Positions 21,615-34,668 of a stretch of DNA of 64,000 bases are shown piece by piece (position 1 is the first letter of the stretch; every line of letters starts with the position of its first letter). The stretch spans positions 62,001-126,000 of the forward strand of contig JAMAHW010000075.1 in assembly GCA_023627715.1 (NCBI GenBank), in the 5' to 3' direction. The DNA is from Periconia sp. R9002. Its lineage: Eukaryota > Ascomycota > Dothideomycetes > Pleosporales > Periconiaceae. Under the pieces are notes generated by a model, which was not told where the DNA came from, made no database searches, and saw nothing but the letters and a program-made list of their open reading frames with translations. The position numbers and the translations under genes were made by a program.

Positions 21615-22856
21615 ATGTCGCAAAATCAGAAATTTGCGTTGATCACTGGGTATCTATTCATAGAGCTTCTCTTTAATCAAACAGCTCGCTAACGCGAATA
21701 GATGTGGCCAAGGGGGCATTGGGGAAGCCCTCGTAAAAGAGTACTCTGCGCGAGGTCTCCATGCTATTGCCACTCTGTTGCCGTTCGAGAAAAGCGATCA
21801 TCTAGATAAGGCCGGCATCACCTGGTTCAAACTGGATGTGACCAGCGAGCAGTCTATCATTGACCTAAAGCATGAGCTCGATATATTAACGAAGGGCTAT
21901 CTCGACGTGCTTGTCAATTGCGCGTGAGTGCACGATAATCAAAATTGAGATCTCTAAAGCTAATTCTAGCCACAGTGGAATCGCTTACACCATGACAGCA
22001 ATCGATACTGACGTCCAGGCTGTGGAGAAGATGTTTCAAGTCAATGTGTTTGGGCCGATGCGCATGGTGCATCATTTTCATGGAAATCTCATCCGAGCCT
22101 CGGGAGTGATTGTCAATATTGGCTCGGTTGGGGGTATTGTGCCATATATGTACGGCTGTAAGTGCGACTATAACGTCTGTACTGCACCGGCATTGAAAAC
22201 TCTTCAGCATCGTATAATGCCACCAAAGCCGCACTGCACCACTGGTCAAACACGTTGCGCCTGGAGATGTCACCACTCAAGTGAGATCATACGAGCCCCC
22301 CAAAGTTTGTAAGTTTCGCTAACGACAAGGTTATTACAGCGTGCGAGTCGTTACTATCATCTCAGGTGAAGTCGGAACCAACATTTTGAAGAGCGACAAG
22401 TTCAGAGAATTGCCTGAAGGTATATAACATGCTCAAATATAGGGATATTTTATTCACGAGAAGCAAGGGTCTTTCTACGCGCCACTCAAGGACGAGTTCA
22501 AAGCCCATGTTCAAAGAACAGTGAAAGGTATCATTACCTGAGATCATTCATATATACAGCCTTATTCAATCCCCTTGTGTAGGAGCAACAGATCGTTACG
22601 ACTATGCAAAGAATGTGGTCGCTCAAAGTCTGAGGTCCTCTCCAAAAGCATGGTTTTGGTACGGCAGTTCCGCAGGCATTGTATGGTTTTTGAGCACCTT
22701 TGCTTGGCGGACCATTTTTGTACGTGACCATCCCTGATCCAAAGTGGCACTTATTGCTATTCTATGAACTGACAACTGAAGGACTCGATGTTTTATCGCC
22801 AATTCAAGCTGGAAAAAGTCAAAAAGGCATATCTTGCCAGATCAAAGCAGGTATGA
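21615..22856 (+). CDS. AYR1-like short-chain dehydrogenase (NADPH-dependent)
   Basis: Eight small exons (21615-21649, 21702-21923, 21976-22157, 22208-22280, 22340-22419, 22468-22527, 22583-22719, 22782-22856) all join in phase, giving 287 residues. The cofactor loop is ITGCGQGGIGEAL, then VLVNCAGIAYTM, the catalytic Ser in NIGSVGGIVP and YNATK as the Tyr/Lys pair. The C-terminal hydrophobic stretch GIVWFLSTFAWRTIF is typical of Ayr1-type (1-acyldihydroxyacetone-phosphate reductase) proteins, which sit on ER or lipid droplets. Paralogues of this type occur in fungal salicylaldehyde clusters, where SDRs adjust the oxidation state of the polyketide before aromatisation. It heads the cluster and is transcribed toward the cupin and SDR. 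Confidence 0.93.
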
Positions 22857-23363
22857 TTAGAGAGGCGGTTGGATTTGTTATGTAGAGACTGTTCGTAGGA
22901 AATAAATATAGATGAAATTGCTGGTATCTTGTATTTTCGTCAGCTTCTACAGTTCTGTGTTCAAAGACGTCGATGCCACAGCTTATCTTGGCGAATTTGA
23001 TGCTGTATAGCCGTGCTCAACTTCAATTACACGAACATAGGATAACTATTTCTGTGATCAAACATTGAGCTTATTGATACCCTAACAAACCAGTAGACCA
23101 AGGTGCATCATGCTTGAACTCACTATCTTTTTGCTTTTATGTCAAGATTGGCCTCGCAGTGTAACTCTAGATGCTTGAGTTTTGGAGACTAAAATCACAT
23201 TTTATCGCTAATAGAGAACGTCCATTTGAAACCTGATGCCGATGTAAAGTCACCTGACTGAATCAATCACTCTCATAAGTACAAAAAGATTAACGACGTG
23301 ATGCATTCTATTTGAATTTGCCACCCTCATACACCTCGCCTCTCTCTTAACACGCCCTTTCGT
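22857..23363 (+). other. Convergent intergenic region, nothing recognised
   Basis: Between the 3' ends of the AYR1-like SDR and the cupin gene. A+T-rich, no coding signal, no repeat seen. Confidence 0.5.
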
Positions 23364-24078
23364 CTATTTTCCCGCATAGTATGGCGCCAGTTCGGCCAAC
23401 TCCTCCTCCAGCGCCTTGCCATTGACCATGATGGGCGTGCAATCCAGCAGAATCCACAACATGCGTCCCGGCAGGGTGCCGTTGCCGGTGATATTGTGCC
23501 AGGCATGGGAAGCCCCGCGGTTAATACTGACATCACCCTGACGCATGACGCGTTTTTCGCCCGAATCGAGGATAAACTCAAACTCGCCCTCAACTACAAT
23601 GCCGTAATCAATGGAGAGCGCACGGTGCATGGGCGAAAGAAGATTGGGCGCGAAGTCGACCATGCGAACCACGGAGCCATTGGAGATGTGTAGACCGGGC
23701 TAAGAGGTCAGGTCATTCGTTCAAACTCGAGTATGTGAGGAGGGGTGGGGGGAGGGAAAGGGGTCTAGAAAGCTTTACCTCGTTCTCCTTTGCGAATTTG
23801 ACATCTTCATTGTTGTTGAGGTTGGCCGGTGTCTCTTTGGTGGAGTACAGAATGTTGGCAACGGCTTGCTCGTTACCCATAACGCGGTGGTGGTCTCCGC
23901 AATCGGTACTGAGGAAGATGGACTTGCCCTCCTCATTAACACCGGTTATGTGACGAACGGTTCGGCGAAGACCAGGCGCGGGAAAGACATTGCAGTATCC
24001 AGCATTCACCTGGAACAGGGGCGATGCCAGATGTGCAGCCGTGTTGTCATCTGCAGATGCATCCTTGTTGGTCGCCAT
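23364..24078 (-). CDS. Cupin-domain protein of the polyketide cluster
   Basis: Two exons, 24078-23779 and 23699-23364, join in phase to 211 residues. After an N-terminal segment with GRR-like positions (PAPGLRRTVRHITGVNEEG), the conserved beta-barrel reads NGSVVRMVDFAPNLLSPMHR, DYGIVVEGEFEFILDSGE, MRQGDVSINRGASHAWHN. His in SPMHR, Glu in VVEGE and His in ASHAWHN are the cupin metal ligands in the G(X)5HXH-type framework. Single-cupin proteins like this occur beside HR-PKS genes in salicylaldehyde-type clusters (sordarial, trichoxide, flavoglaucin), where they are implicated in forming the aromatic ring. No signal peptide. It lies 257 bp downstream of the SDR on the same strand. Confidence 0.9.
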
Positions 24079-24335
24079 ATTTGAGATGGATGCGTGTAGA
24101 AATTGTGTGAAACTGGAAGGTTCAGTACGAGATGAGTGGAATTATTATTTGGCAAGTTGCTTCTATATTGCATTTCTAAAGACTGCACTTCAGCTCCATC
24201 GCACAATAGTACCCGAATGAATTACTGGTTGATCACAACAGATGCTTGGCATGGATCTATGCATGAAACTTTCGCGCTGTATTCCTATGGAGTAGACATT
24301 GAGGTAACAATTACTCCGCCATGTTGGCATATCAT

Positions 24336-25387
24336 CTATACCTTAGTGGTGATTGTAGTTCCACCGTCAATAATCATACCGGATCCATTTATGTAACTCG
24401 ACCTAGGGCTGCAAAGGAAGATGACTGCATCTGCAATCTCTTCCATCGTCGCAATGCGGCCAAGAGGGACCATTTTTTTCACAAAACCATCGATATCCAC
24501 AAAACCAGCTCGCGCACGCTCGATCATGGGAGTTTCGACCCAAGAAGGACAAGCAGCGTTGACTCTGATGCCGTATGGAGCGTTATCCACAGCTGCGCCG
24601 CATGTACGTCAGCATGCGATAGATACTCCGAACAAGTGGTGTAAGCAGGAGTTATCTCTTACCTGCAGTTTTGACCAGCCCCATGACGGCATGCTTGGCT
24701 GTTGTATACTGGGCCATTCCAGGTGTCGCGACAAATCCGGCAGCGGAGCCCATGATGGCAATGGTACCCCTACAGATGCCACGCTTCGGATCTGCTTGAT
24801 CCACCAGCAGAGCCTCTTGGCGCTTCATAACGGCTGACACGCTCCTAAGCACGAGAAAAGCGCCGTCGACATGAACCCGCATGAATCGGTTGAACTCTTT
24901 GATAGACGCATCGCCTATTTCGCGCGGCGTTTCTACCCCAATCTGCAGGGTCGAACAGACCGAATTAGTAAAAGCTCCGCGAGACCCTGAGCCGGTACGT
25001 GGGCCTAAGTAGATGATAACAACAGCAACAACTTACGCCTGCAGAGTGGACGACATAGTCAATTCGTCCGAGATGCTCCACCATGACATCCGTAGCTTTC
25101 TGCACAGACTGTGCCTGCGTCACGTCGATCTGGACTGCCTCAATGTTGAAATTCGGTGCAACTGCAACCGACCTGCACTCCTGAACGACCAGCTTTGCAG
25201 ACTCTAGGTCGAGGTCGGCGACAAGCATGCCAGCTGCACCCTCGCGAGCCAAACCGATAGCGCAGGCTCTTCCGATGCCGCTACCTATGTGCAGATGAGT
25301 CAGCTATGCGCAGGCCTATGAGAAACGCCAGGGATCATACATACCAGCTCCAATAACGAAAGCGTTACCGTTGATGTTCATGGTCAT
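24336..25387 (-). CDS. FabG-like short-chain dehydrogenase
   Basis: Exons 25387-25345, 25284-25037, 24942-24663 and 24592-24336 join in phase, 275 residues. The Rossmann loop [11 protein letters not shown] is formed across the first junction. Then come VADLDLE (Asp that selects NAD(H)), VVHSAG, the catalytic Ser in [18 protein letters not shown] (Tyr/Lys), the [14 protein letters not shown] loop after the active site and the C-terminal [11 protein letters not shown]. This is a classical SDR, closest in pattern to 3-oxoacyl reductases. It is divergent from the PKS across a 934-bp region and probably co-regulated with it. The expected role is oxidation or reduction of a hydroxyl on the polyketide chain or the benzylic position. 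Confidence 0.94.
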
Positions 25388-26321
25388 GGAAGGTTTTCGG
25401 TGTTGAAAAACTGTCTCGAAAAGGCACTATGTTAGTCGAGAATAATGTTAAAGCAGGCAGATTACGACCGAGTGAGGAGTGTCTAGTGAACCAGATTCAT
25501 GGCCAATGCGGAGATTTATAGCGTTCTGTAGATTCAGAATAACACCCAGAGCATTAATCATTGGTATCGAGCTGGCCGTGTGCATATTGCACCCTTGTTC
25601 ACTCCTAGTGTATCACTTCTGTAGTAGCCTAAAAGACACGCACAGGCCAAAGAGTGGGATTGACTCGCGGCGCGGATCGTTCGCCTTCCTTCATGCAGAG
25701 GTGATACCCAACTCGCCACTCATGAACCTTGCCTACATCTTCATGGTGAAGCTTGAGTACGTTACATACTCCGATTCACCGCCTTTGTCATCGCCACGCC
25801 CCTAGATGAGCATTATACTACGTGGAGATAACGTCGGAGCTCTTCAGGCAGGACATGACCGAGTTTAGCAGCGTCAGAAGTGGAGCGGAACAATCGGTGA
25901 CTATCTTTGAGGACAATTGCAGTTCTAGGATTCATTTCGGAGAAACATTACATTCACCAAGCCTGTAGGCCTGCTTGCTTCCATTTGCAGGTACCATAGC
26001 ATTGAATCACGTCTAGTGTTGTTTGATAGACGCATTCGAGGTCTCCAGGAATTCTTTGTTACTTTGACCATCTCGAATAACTAACCAGACAAATAGTTTT
26101 ATTTTAAAACGTAAAAATGTCTTACACTTTTTTCTTAGGCTTTGCGGTCTTACATTAACCCGTTGCAGCCTAATCTTATCCTACTTCCTTAGTTAAAAGA
26201 AGACTGCCCCTTCGACCCATCATCTCTTTCTGCAGTCTCTTCGTAGACCCACGTCACCCTTTGAGAGAAACCTTCTCATCCATAATAAATATCCCGAAGA
26301 TCCTATCTCAAAGGAATCAAG
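25388..26321 (+). promoter_or_regulatory. Divergent upstream region of SDR and polyketide synthase
   Basis: A 934-bp region between the two start codons. Pyrimidine-rich tracts lie near 26190-26280 just upstream of the PKS ATG, as is usual for fungal promoters. I see no convincing operator. Confidence 0.5.
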
Positions 26322-29300
26322 ATGTCTGTTACTGTCCAGGCTCTTGAGCCTTTTCCCCTTGACTTGCTCAACCGGGTGGAGACCAAAGGCGGCATAATCA
26401 CTACAACAACAGCAGATTCAGGTGCCGAGAGCAGGCGTAACACAGGCTCAACACCCTCCACAATCGTCGAAGATGACAGAATATGCATCGTCGGCATGGG
26501 TAAGTTCCCTTTTGTCTACGTTCAACATCGTTCCTGGACTGAGTAGTTTCTATAGCGTGCCGTCTCCCCGGAGGGATCACCGACACATCAAAACTGTGGG
26601 ATTTCTTGCACAGTAAAAAGACGGCAACGGGCCCTGTGCCTAGAGGCCGATGGAACATTGATGGCTTCTTTGACAAAGATAATTCACGAGCTGGAGCCAT
26701 CAACGTCCCAGGCGGTCATTTTCTTGATATTGATCCTCGTGACTTTGACAACTCGTTCTTCGGTATCAACAATCTTGAGGCGTCTTATATGGGTAAGCAG
26801 GGCTGGAATAGATCTCACTTACCAATTACTAAGAAACCCATCACAGATCCCCAACAACGGCAGCTGTTGGAAGTGGTCTACGAGTGTCTCGAGGACGCAG
26901 GAGTGACCATGGAAGAGATCAATGGCACCAACACGGCCGTATACGTCGGCAACTTCACTATCGATTATCAATGCATGAGTACGCGCGACCCGGACTACCT
27001 CCACCGGTTGGGGGCCACTGGGTCAGGCACCTCCATAATGTCCAATCGTATCTCTCACGTATTCAACCTGCACGGTCCCAGTCTGACACTGGACACGGCA
27101 TGCTCGTCCACCATCTACGCTCTTCACCACGCAGTGACTGCCATTAAGGCGGGAGACTGCGATGCTGCCATTGTTGCTGGCGCCAACTTAATCACATCAC
27201 CCGAACAGTTTATCGGGACTGCAAAGGGAGGGTTTCTCTCGCCAACCGCAGCTTGCCATACCTTTGACACTTCCGCCGACGGCTATGCTCGGGCTGAAGC
27301 AGTCACAGCAATTTACATCAAGCGTCTCTCATCGGCGATCAAAGAGGAGAACAAGATTCACGCCGTCATTCGCGGAACCGCCATCAACGCCAACGGCCAC
27401 ACACCTGGTATTACGCTACCTGATGCCAAGTCGCAGGCAGCTGTTATCAAGAGAGCTTATCAGAGTGCTGGGCTCGACTTCTCCGAAACTGATTATGTCG
27501 AGTGTCACGGTACTGGTACTGCTGTCGGCGACCCGATTGAGCTCGACGGCTTGGCTGCCTGCTTCAAGCCTCGCGATGGTGAGCCCCTCAGAATCGGTAG
27601 CGTAAAGACAAACCTGGGTCACAGTGAGGCGGCAAGCGGATTGACATCTGTCATTAAAGTGGCGCTTGCATTCCAGCACGGCGTCATTCCGCCGACATAT
27701 GGAGTTAAGAACTTGAATCCCAAGCTGAAATTGGGCGAGCGCACCATGAAGGTGCTTGATACTCCTGAGAGGTGGCCACGCGCACTGCAGCGAGCCAGCA
27801 TCAACAGCTTCGGCTACGGCGGCGCCAACGGGCACATTGTGCTTGAATCCCCCCAAAGCTACTTCAGCAGCACGGGGCAGGCCAGCGGAATGGCCATTGT
27901 AGATGCGGCCTCAACAATTGAGGACAATGTCTACGTGCTCCCCTACTCCGCATCCTCAGCCGCCTCTCTAGATGCTCGCAAGCGTCAGATCATTGATATT
28001 GTTGAGACTGCTGATCACGCCGATGTTCGCCAATTAGCGTCCATCATGGGTAAGAAAGAGGCGAAGTTGCGGCTCCGTAGTTTTTAGCTTGCTACCACAA
28101 GCCCTCGACCATCATTGCTTCAAGTCGGAGATGGTGGTGCCGACAAGGCCGTCGCCGGTGCCGCCCCACTGCCTTTTGCGTTTGTGTTTACAGGACAAGG
28201 AGCTCAATACGCTGGGATGGGCAAAGAGCTTCTTGATTCAAACGCTGCCTTCCTTGCTTCCATCCAGCAACTTGACAAAGTGCTCAAGTCATTACCGGCA
28301 GAGCATCGTCCGACTTGGACTTTAGAACAAACTCTGCGCGACTCGCCTGCCACGACCCAGATAAACGATGTGACTCGCAGCCAGCCTATCTGCACAGCAG
28401 TTCAGATCGGTCTCGTTGATCTGCTCCGATCTTGGGGAGTTGAGCCACAGGTCGTCATTGGCCACTCGTCCGGCGAGATTGCTGCCTCGTACAGCAGTGA
28501 TTTGCTCACTGCCTCTCAAGCGATTCTTGCCGCCTACTTCCGTGGGTTCGCGGTAGGGAAGCTCAAGTCTCGCGGTTGCATGATGGCTGCCGGTATCACT
28601 CCTGACGCTGCCAACGAATTGATCCACAAGATGGCCCTAACTCAGGTCCGCGTTGCCTGTGTGAACGCCCCAGAAAGTGTGACTCTAAGCGGTGCACTTC
28701 CTGACATCGATGCCCTTGAAGGAAAGCTCAAGGAACAGAATAAATTTGCTCGCAAGCTTGAGACGGGTGGCCGAGCGTACCACTCCCACATGATGACTGA
28801 GGTCGGCGACTTGTACGAGCAACTTGTTGGTCCTCATTTCCCTGCTGAAGTATCCTCTGAGCCTTTGAAAGCCACCATGTTCTCGACTGTCGGCGATAGT
28901 CCCGAAGACATCGCTTCTGTCGGCCGTGCAACCAACATGGCGTCATATCTCCGCAAGAACCTTGAGAAGCCCGTCCAGTTTAGTGCTGGACTAACGACAT
29001 TACTCAGCAGCAATAAGTACCATTTGATCGAGATTGGACCACACCCGGCACTCAAAGGGCCAGTTCAATCTATTCGTAAGGTTGCCAAGCGGGACGCGGA
29101 GAGCGCACCTTACTCACCGACGCTAGAGCGTAAAGGAGATGCCCATGCTTGCCTTCTCAGACTAGCAGGCACTCTTTTCACCTTTGGCCACTCCCTCGAC
29201 TGGCAAGTTGTTAACCAGATCAAGGGAAGTAGCTCTCTGTGTCCTGTCAACACCCTCGCGAAAGGCTCTACTTCTCTTCCACTCACGCTTCCACCGTACC

Positions 29301-32300
29301 CCTGGGACTATTCCAAGCCACTAGCCTGGCACGAGCCTCGTGTTTCGGTCGAGCTTCGCAACCGAAAATATGTTCGGCATGAGCTGTTAGGCACACAGAC
29401 GGTGGCGGGTAATGGAATTGACTGGGCGTGGCGCAACCTGATCCGCAGCTCTGAGATGCCGTGGCTCGAGGACCATAAGCTTGAGGCGCAAGTGGTGCTG
29501 CCAGGAGCGGCTTACCTGACCATGGCCATTGAGGCCTTGTCGCAAGTGTGCGAACTCAAAATCCGTCTCCAGAAGGGCGAGCCCATGACGTTCGAATGCC
29601 AAAATGTTACCATCAACGCGCCGTATTTGCTGCGTGCTGAAACCTCGCCACAAGCGGAGGAGACGGAGCTCCACACCACACTCTCACAGCGAAAGATCTC
29701 CACAGCCAATTCATCAGCAATTTGGTATGAGTTTACTATTGCTTCATGGACTTCGGGCTCATCGACCTTGCACTGCTCTGGCAGCATCCGCGCGATCCAG
29801 GCCACTGTGACGCCCGAGGAGAGCGTGCCCGTCTTTGACGAGAGGGCCTATGAGATGCGCAACATGGGCCAGTGGTACGAGAAGCTGCGCGAAGAGGGCC
29901 TCAACTTTGGTCCAACCTTCAAGTCTTTGACCAGCCTTCACACAGAAGACCGTCGTGTCAGCTGCACCGCCATTTGCACGACCAAGCTGCAGCCTCCCAA
30001 TACTGAGGGCACTTTCTACCCTGTGCATCCCATCACTCTTGACGCTTGCTTCCAAGCCGCTAATTTTGGCGGAACCGCAGGAAACTTGCACAAACTTCGA
30101 GCATTCGTGCCAGTCTTTGTCTCGGACTGCTCCATCCATATACCTGATGGAGGTTTCGGTTCTCTCAATGATGTAGAGAGCAAAATCTACACGCAGATCG
30201 AGCATACTGGATTCTCCACACAAAGACTGGACTGCACGGTGCGCCGACCAGATGGCGTCGCTGCTATTGATATGAAGGACGTTCGTCTGCAGCTGTATGC
30301 TGGTAAGGCTCCTACTTCCTCGGCCGAGAGCATCTATCAACAGCGTAATCCTTGTATGCGTATCACTTGGAAGCCTGATATTCTTCGTTTGAGCCCCGGT
30401 TCCGAGGCCGCGATTGGCAAGTACATCGAGGAATTCGGTGCTCGTCAATCAGAGGATATACAAGATCGTCCTGGCGATGTCATCTTCGCCGCCCTCTTGG
30501 AGCTTGCCAGCCACAGAAAACCACGAATGCGTGTCTTGGAACTGGGCAAAGGAGGTCAGACTTTGGATGGGGAACTTATGTCCATCCTGGGCAAGGACAC
30601 CGCATTCCCCGGTGTTCAATCCTGGAGCCATGGAATAGTAGGGAGTGATGGCAAGCTCGAAATCGAGGGCTCTAAAGATTCTAATTTTGATGTTGTGGTT
30701 ATTCCCAGGCGCGACATTGCGAAGGCTGTGTGGAGCCAGGAAGCTTCGCAGCCCATTTCTAAGCTTTCCGACAACGGAATTGTCATCACACGCAAATCGC
30801 CAGAGGTACTTTCGAGCCTTCAGTCTGGGGGTTTCGTGACTTTGGAACTCGCAAACCAGATCATTCTCGCCAGACCGAGTCATAACCCCACAGAATTGGG
30901 AGGGGAAGCACTCATCGTCGTGCCCAACGAGGTCTCCTCTTCCATCGATGCCTTTGCAAGAGCTATCAAGGCTCACATCAAAGACAACTTGGGCATTGAG
31001 AAGACGGAAGTCATCAAGATTAGTGATGTTGACAATGCCTCTATCACGGAAGAGGTCCTCTGCGTTTCTCTCCTGGAACTGGAGAAGGAATTCCTAGCCA
31101 CCATTAGTTCTGATGACCTGAACCGTTTCCGCAAGATAACTGATGCAACCACCAACTTGGTCTGGCTGACCGGCTCCGACATGCTTGGTGCACCGAATCC
31201 TAACTTGACTTTGTCAAATGGTCTAGCCCGCGCTTTAATGCTCGAACAACCCCAACTTCGCTTCATCATCCTTGATGTCGGACCCGCCTCTTCCCTACTC
31301 GAAAACTCGGTTTCAACATGTGACAACATTGTTCTGGCTCTGACTTCGCACCACAAGTTCGACGATACCGAGTTCATTCAGAAATCTGGTTTGCTCTATA
31401 TCAGCCGTTTCGAGCCAGAGATTGAGCTCAACCAACGCTTCCGCCAGCGTTTGTTCCCCGATGAAGAGGCCATGGCTACTACCACGCTTGCGGAACTGGG
31501 CCCTGCCAAGCTCGCAATTGGACAGGTAGGCGTAACAGACACCATTCACTTTCAACAAATCGCCGAACCCAAGACCACGCCTCCTCCTGGGTACGTAGAT
31601 GTTGATTTACGTGCCGTCAGTCTGAACGCCAAGGACATCTACGCCTTGAACGGCCGTGTCGAAACACGTGCCGCAACCACCGCTTTAGACTTTGGCGGTA
31701 TTGTTTCTGCCGTTGGTCGCGATGTAACAAATGTCAAAGTTGGTGACCGAGTTGCGGCGTTGGCTCCAAACCATTTCAGCACCACAGAACGCGTCCCTGC
31801 AGCCGCAGTGCATAAGTTGCTCGATAGCGAGGACCTGAAGGTCGTGACCACCCTTCTGACGGTCAATAATACTGCACTACATGCTCTGCGCGATCGTGCC
31901 CGCCTCCGAGCCGGAGAAACAGTTCTGATCCACGCAGGGGCTGGCGCTTTCGGTCTCGCTGCCATCGCTATGGCGCAGCAGATGGGCGCAACTGTCTACA
32001 CCACCGTCGGCTCGCAGTCCAAGCGGGACTATCTCATTAAGGAAGCTGGCGTACCAGCGGAAAATATCTTCAACTCGCGTGATGCTACCTTTGTCGAGGG
32101 CATCAAAGCCGCGACCAAGGGCCGCGGTGCCGACGTCATTGTCAACTCGCTCGTGGGTGATCTCATGCACGCAACATGGTCCTGCATTGCTCCATTCGGT
32201 CGCTTCGTTGAAATCGGCAAGCGAGAACTCATCGACGCAGGGAAGCTGGACATGGCGGCTTTCTTGAAGAATTGCACCTTCACAGCATTCGACCTTTCCG

Positions 32301-33815
32301 AATTCTACTGGTCGGACGACCCGGTGTATCGCGATATCTTCCACAAGTTGACTGCAGAGACATTGGAGCTGTATCGTGCGGGCAAGATTAAGCCTGCACC
32401 TATTGTGACGTATGATGTATCTGACATCGCGCAAGCGTATCGGTACTTCAATAATAAGGACCGTGTTGGTAAGGTCGTTATCTCAATGGAGAACCCGCAG
32501 AGCCGTGTCCAGGTATGTCAATAATCTTTGTTCATGATTGTTCCTGTACTAACCGCGACGACAGGTTGCTCCGCCACGCCATTCTACCGTCTTCTCCGCC
32601 GAAAAGACCTATCTGCTCGTTGGCTGTCTCGGTGGTCTCGGTCGTAGTCTGAGTCGGTGGATGATGTCTCGTGGCGCCCGTAAATTCGTCCTCATGGGAC
32701 GATCAGGCTGTGACAAGCCGGCCGCACAAGAACTGGTTGATCGTCTGCGCCACGCTGGTGCCACCGTTACAGTTGTCCGTGGTGACGTCGTTGAATTTGA
32801 GCATGTGAAGAAGGCCGTGGCAGCCTGTGTAGAGAATGGCCAGAAGATTGGTGGTGTCGTTCAGGCCGCTATGGGTCTTAGCGAGGCTTTGTTTGGCGTC
32901 ATGTCTCACAAGGCCTGGCAGACGGGTATCCAGCCTAAGTGGAGGGGCACCTGGAACCTGCATTCCGCGCTCGAAGGCCACGACGCAGATCTTGATTTCT
33001 TCCTCATGACATCGTCCGTTTCGGGCTCAATTGGTACCGCGACTGAGAGCAATTACTGCTCGGCTAATGGCTTCCTGGACGCCTTCGCCCACTTCCGCCG
33101 CAGCCAGGGAAAGCCAGCCATCTCAGTGGGTCTAGGTATGATTAGCGAAGTTGGGTACCTCCATGAAAATCCGGAAATTGAGGCTATGCTCCTGCGAAAG
33201 GGTATTCAGCCGCTTAACGAAGAGGAATACCTGCAGATGATCGACTACGGCGTAGGTGGCGGGCAGGACTTCTCGAGCGACGTGCCCAAGGCCGTCGAGT
33301 TTGAAAGGCCGCATATCCTGACCGGTCTCGAATCCAACGCCATCCGTAAGTTGATCGCGCAGGGCTTCGACATCAACAACGGCGTTATGGAGGACCCCCG
33401 TACATCTCTCGTAGCGGGCTCCATCCTCGCCGAAATCGATGCGAAAAATGATGCTGAAGGGGGCGCAAATGCCAAAACAGTTGCTGCTGCAGCTGAATGG
33501 GCTATTGGCATCCCCGCCTCGACACTGGCGATGTTCGGTGCGGAAGTCAGTGCGCCGACGATGCACAATGCAATCCTACGCCTGGCCAAAAAGAGATTCA
33601 GCAGCTTGATCCTGATGCCGTTTGAACAGGTAGACGAGCGGGCGCCGTTGCCTTCGTTCGGGGTAGACTCGATGTTGGCAGCGGAATTCCGTACTTGGTT
33701 CTGGAATACGTTCAAGGTGGATGTGCCGTTCTTGGATATCATCAGTCCACAGAAGTCGCTGAATAGTTTAGCCGAGGCTGTAGAAGAGAAGATAGCTGCG
33801 GGATTGGCGGCTTAG
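26322..33815 (+). CDS. Highly reducing type I polyketide synthase (KS-AT-DH-vestigial MT-ER-KR-ACP)
   Basis: About 2,440 residues. KS: Cys224 in LDTACSS, His359 in HGTGT, His397 in NLGHSEAASG. AT: GQGAQYAGMG and Ser near 679 in GHSSGEI. DH: His near 1015 (WLEDHKLEAQVVLPG) and Asp near 1204 (LDACFQA). A degenerate methyltransferase remnant follows (RVLELGKGGQTL). ER: HAGAGAFGLAAI. KR: GCLGGLGRSL, FFLMTSSVSG and ESNYCSANGF. ACP: Ser near 2396 in GVDSM. There is no thioesterase, so release needs other proteins. Introns: 26500-26555, an in-frame 54-nt intron at 26793-26846 inside the KS, and 32513-32564. At 28085-28087 the frame has TAG in the KS-AT linker; a frame-keeping 75-nt intron (28050-28124, GTAAGA..TTCAAG) would remove it, otherwise it is a nonsense codon. 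Neighbouring genes point to an alkyl salicylaldehyde-type product. Confidence 0.95.
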
Positions 33816-34668
33816 AATAAACAAATTGGGTTTATGATTTGATGTTCACGGCGTTGGGGTATTTTCCTTGATTGTAGTCGTGGGGTTTTGGGATTGGTAA
33901 TAGATAGTATTATAGAGTATGATATATCTACTTGCTAAGAATTGCATTGGGTATAAAAAGCTGCACAACGAATTTTTTATGTTCTTACACTCAAAAACTG
34001 ATGCAACAATCTCTGTCTATATCGTTGTCCACAATTTGCTATCTCTACCCGCAATGGCCGCCTCGACGCTCATCTCTGATGTCTTCGTAGCCACCTGCAT
34101 ATTCAAGGCTGAACCGATATAACTTGAGATAGAAACCCCTCTCGGTATCCATTCAGGCTTGAGTTCAAACATGTGAAAGATCCTAGAGCATGAATGGTAG
34201 ACTCTTGAACTAGTACCAATACTGCCTAGACTGCCTAGGCCAAGTTGAAAACAGTGGCTCGAAAAGGTGGTGAAAAAATTTTATGATACAAAAGCGAAAA
34301 CAATTAGATGAAAACATTGTAATCCCAGACAATGGCCAAGTCCGAAATTCTAACTGTGGAACAACTCAACAGAAAAAGGGGATCACAAATGTATATGTCA
34401 GACGAATAAATTCATATGAGGAGTACCCCATAATCAATGAGTACAACCCTATTCACTAATATCATGTACGCTTCATCAATTTTCGTTAAATGGGTGGCCC
34501 GCCCTTTCCAGTATACTCTGCCATTTCTCGCCCATTTTCGTCCTCTCTCGCATCATCTCACTTTATCATGTTCACGATTCGCTATTTCGTTTCTGTGTGT
34601 ACGCAGGATACGTTGGCTTGTATATAAACTTGGCGGAGCACAGGTACGTCTCAGTCCGAGACATAATA
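33816..34668 (+). other. 3' flank of the PKS, gene-free
   Basis: A+T-rich sequence between the PKS stop and the end of the cupin pseudogene. No coding signal or repeat seen. Confidence 0.5.

Noticed and set aside
28050..28087. 38-nt intron GTAAGA..TTTTTAG ending exactly at the PKS stop codon
   Set aside because: Too short for a fungal intron and it shifts the frame (38 is not a multiple of 3), so the AT domain would be out of phase.
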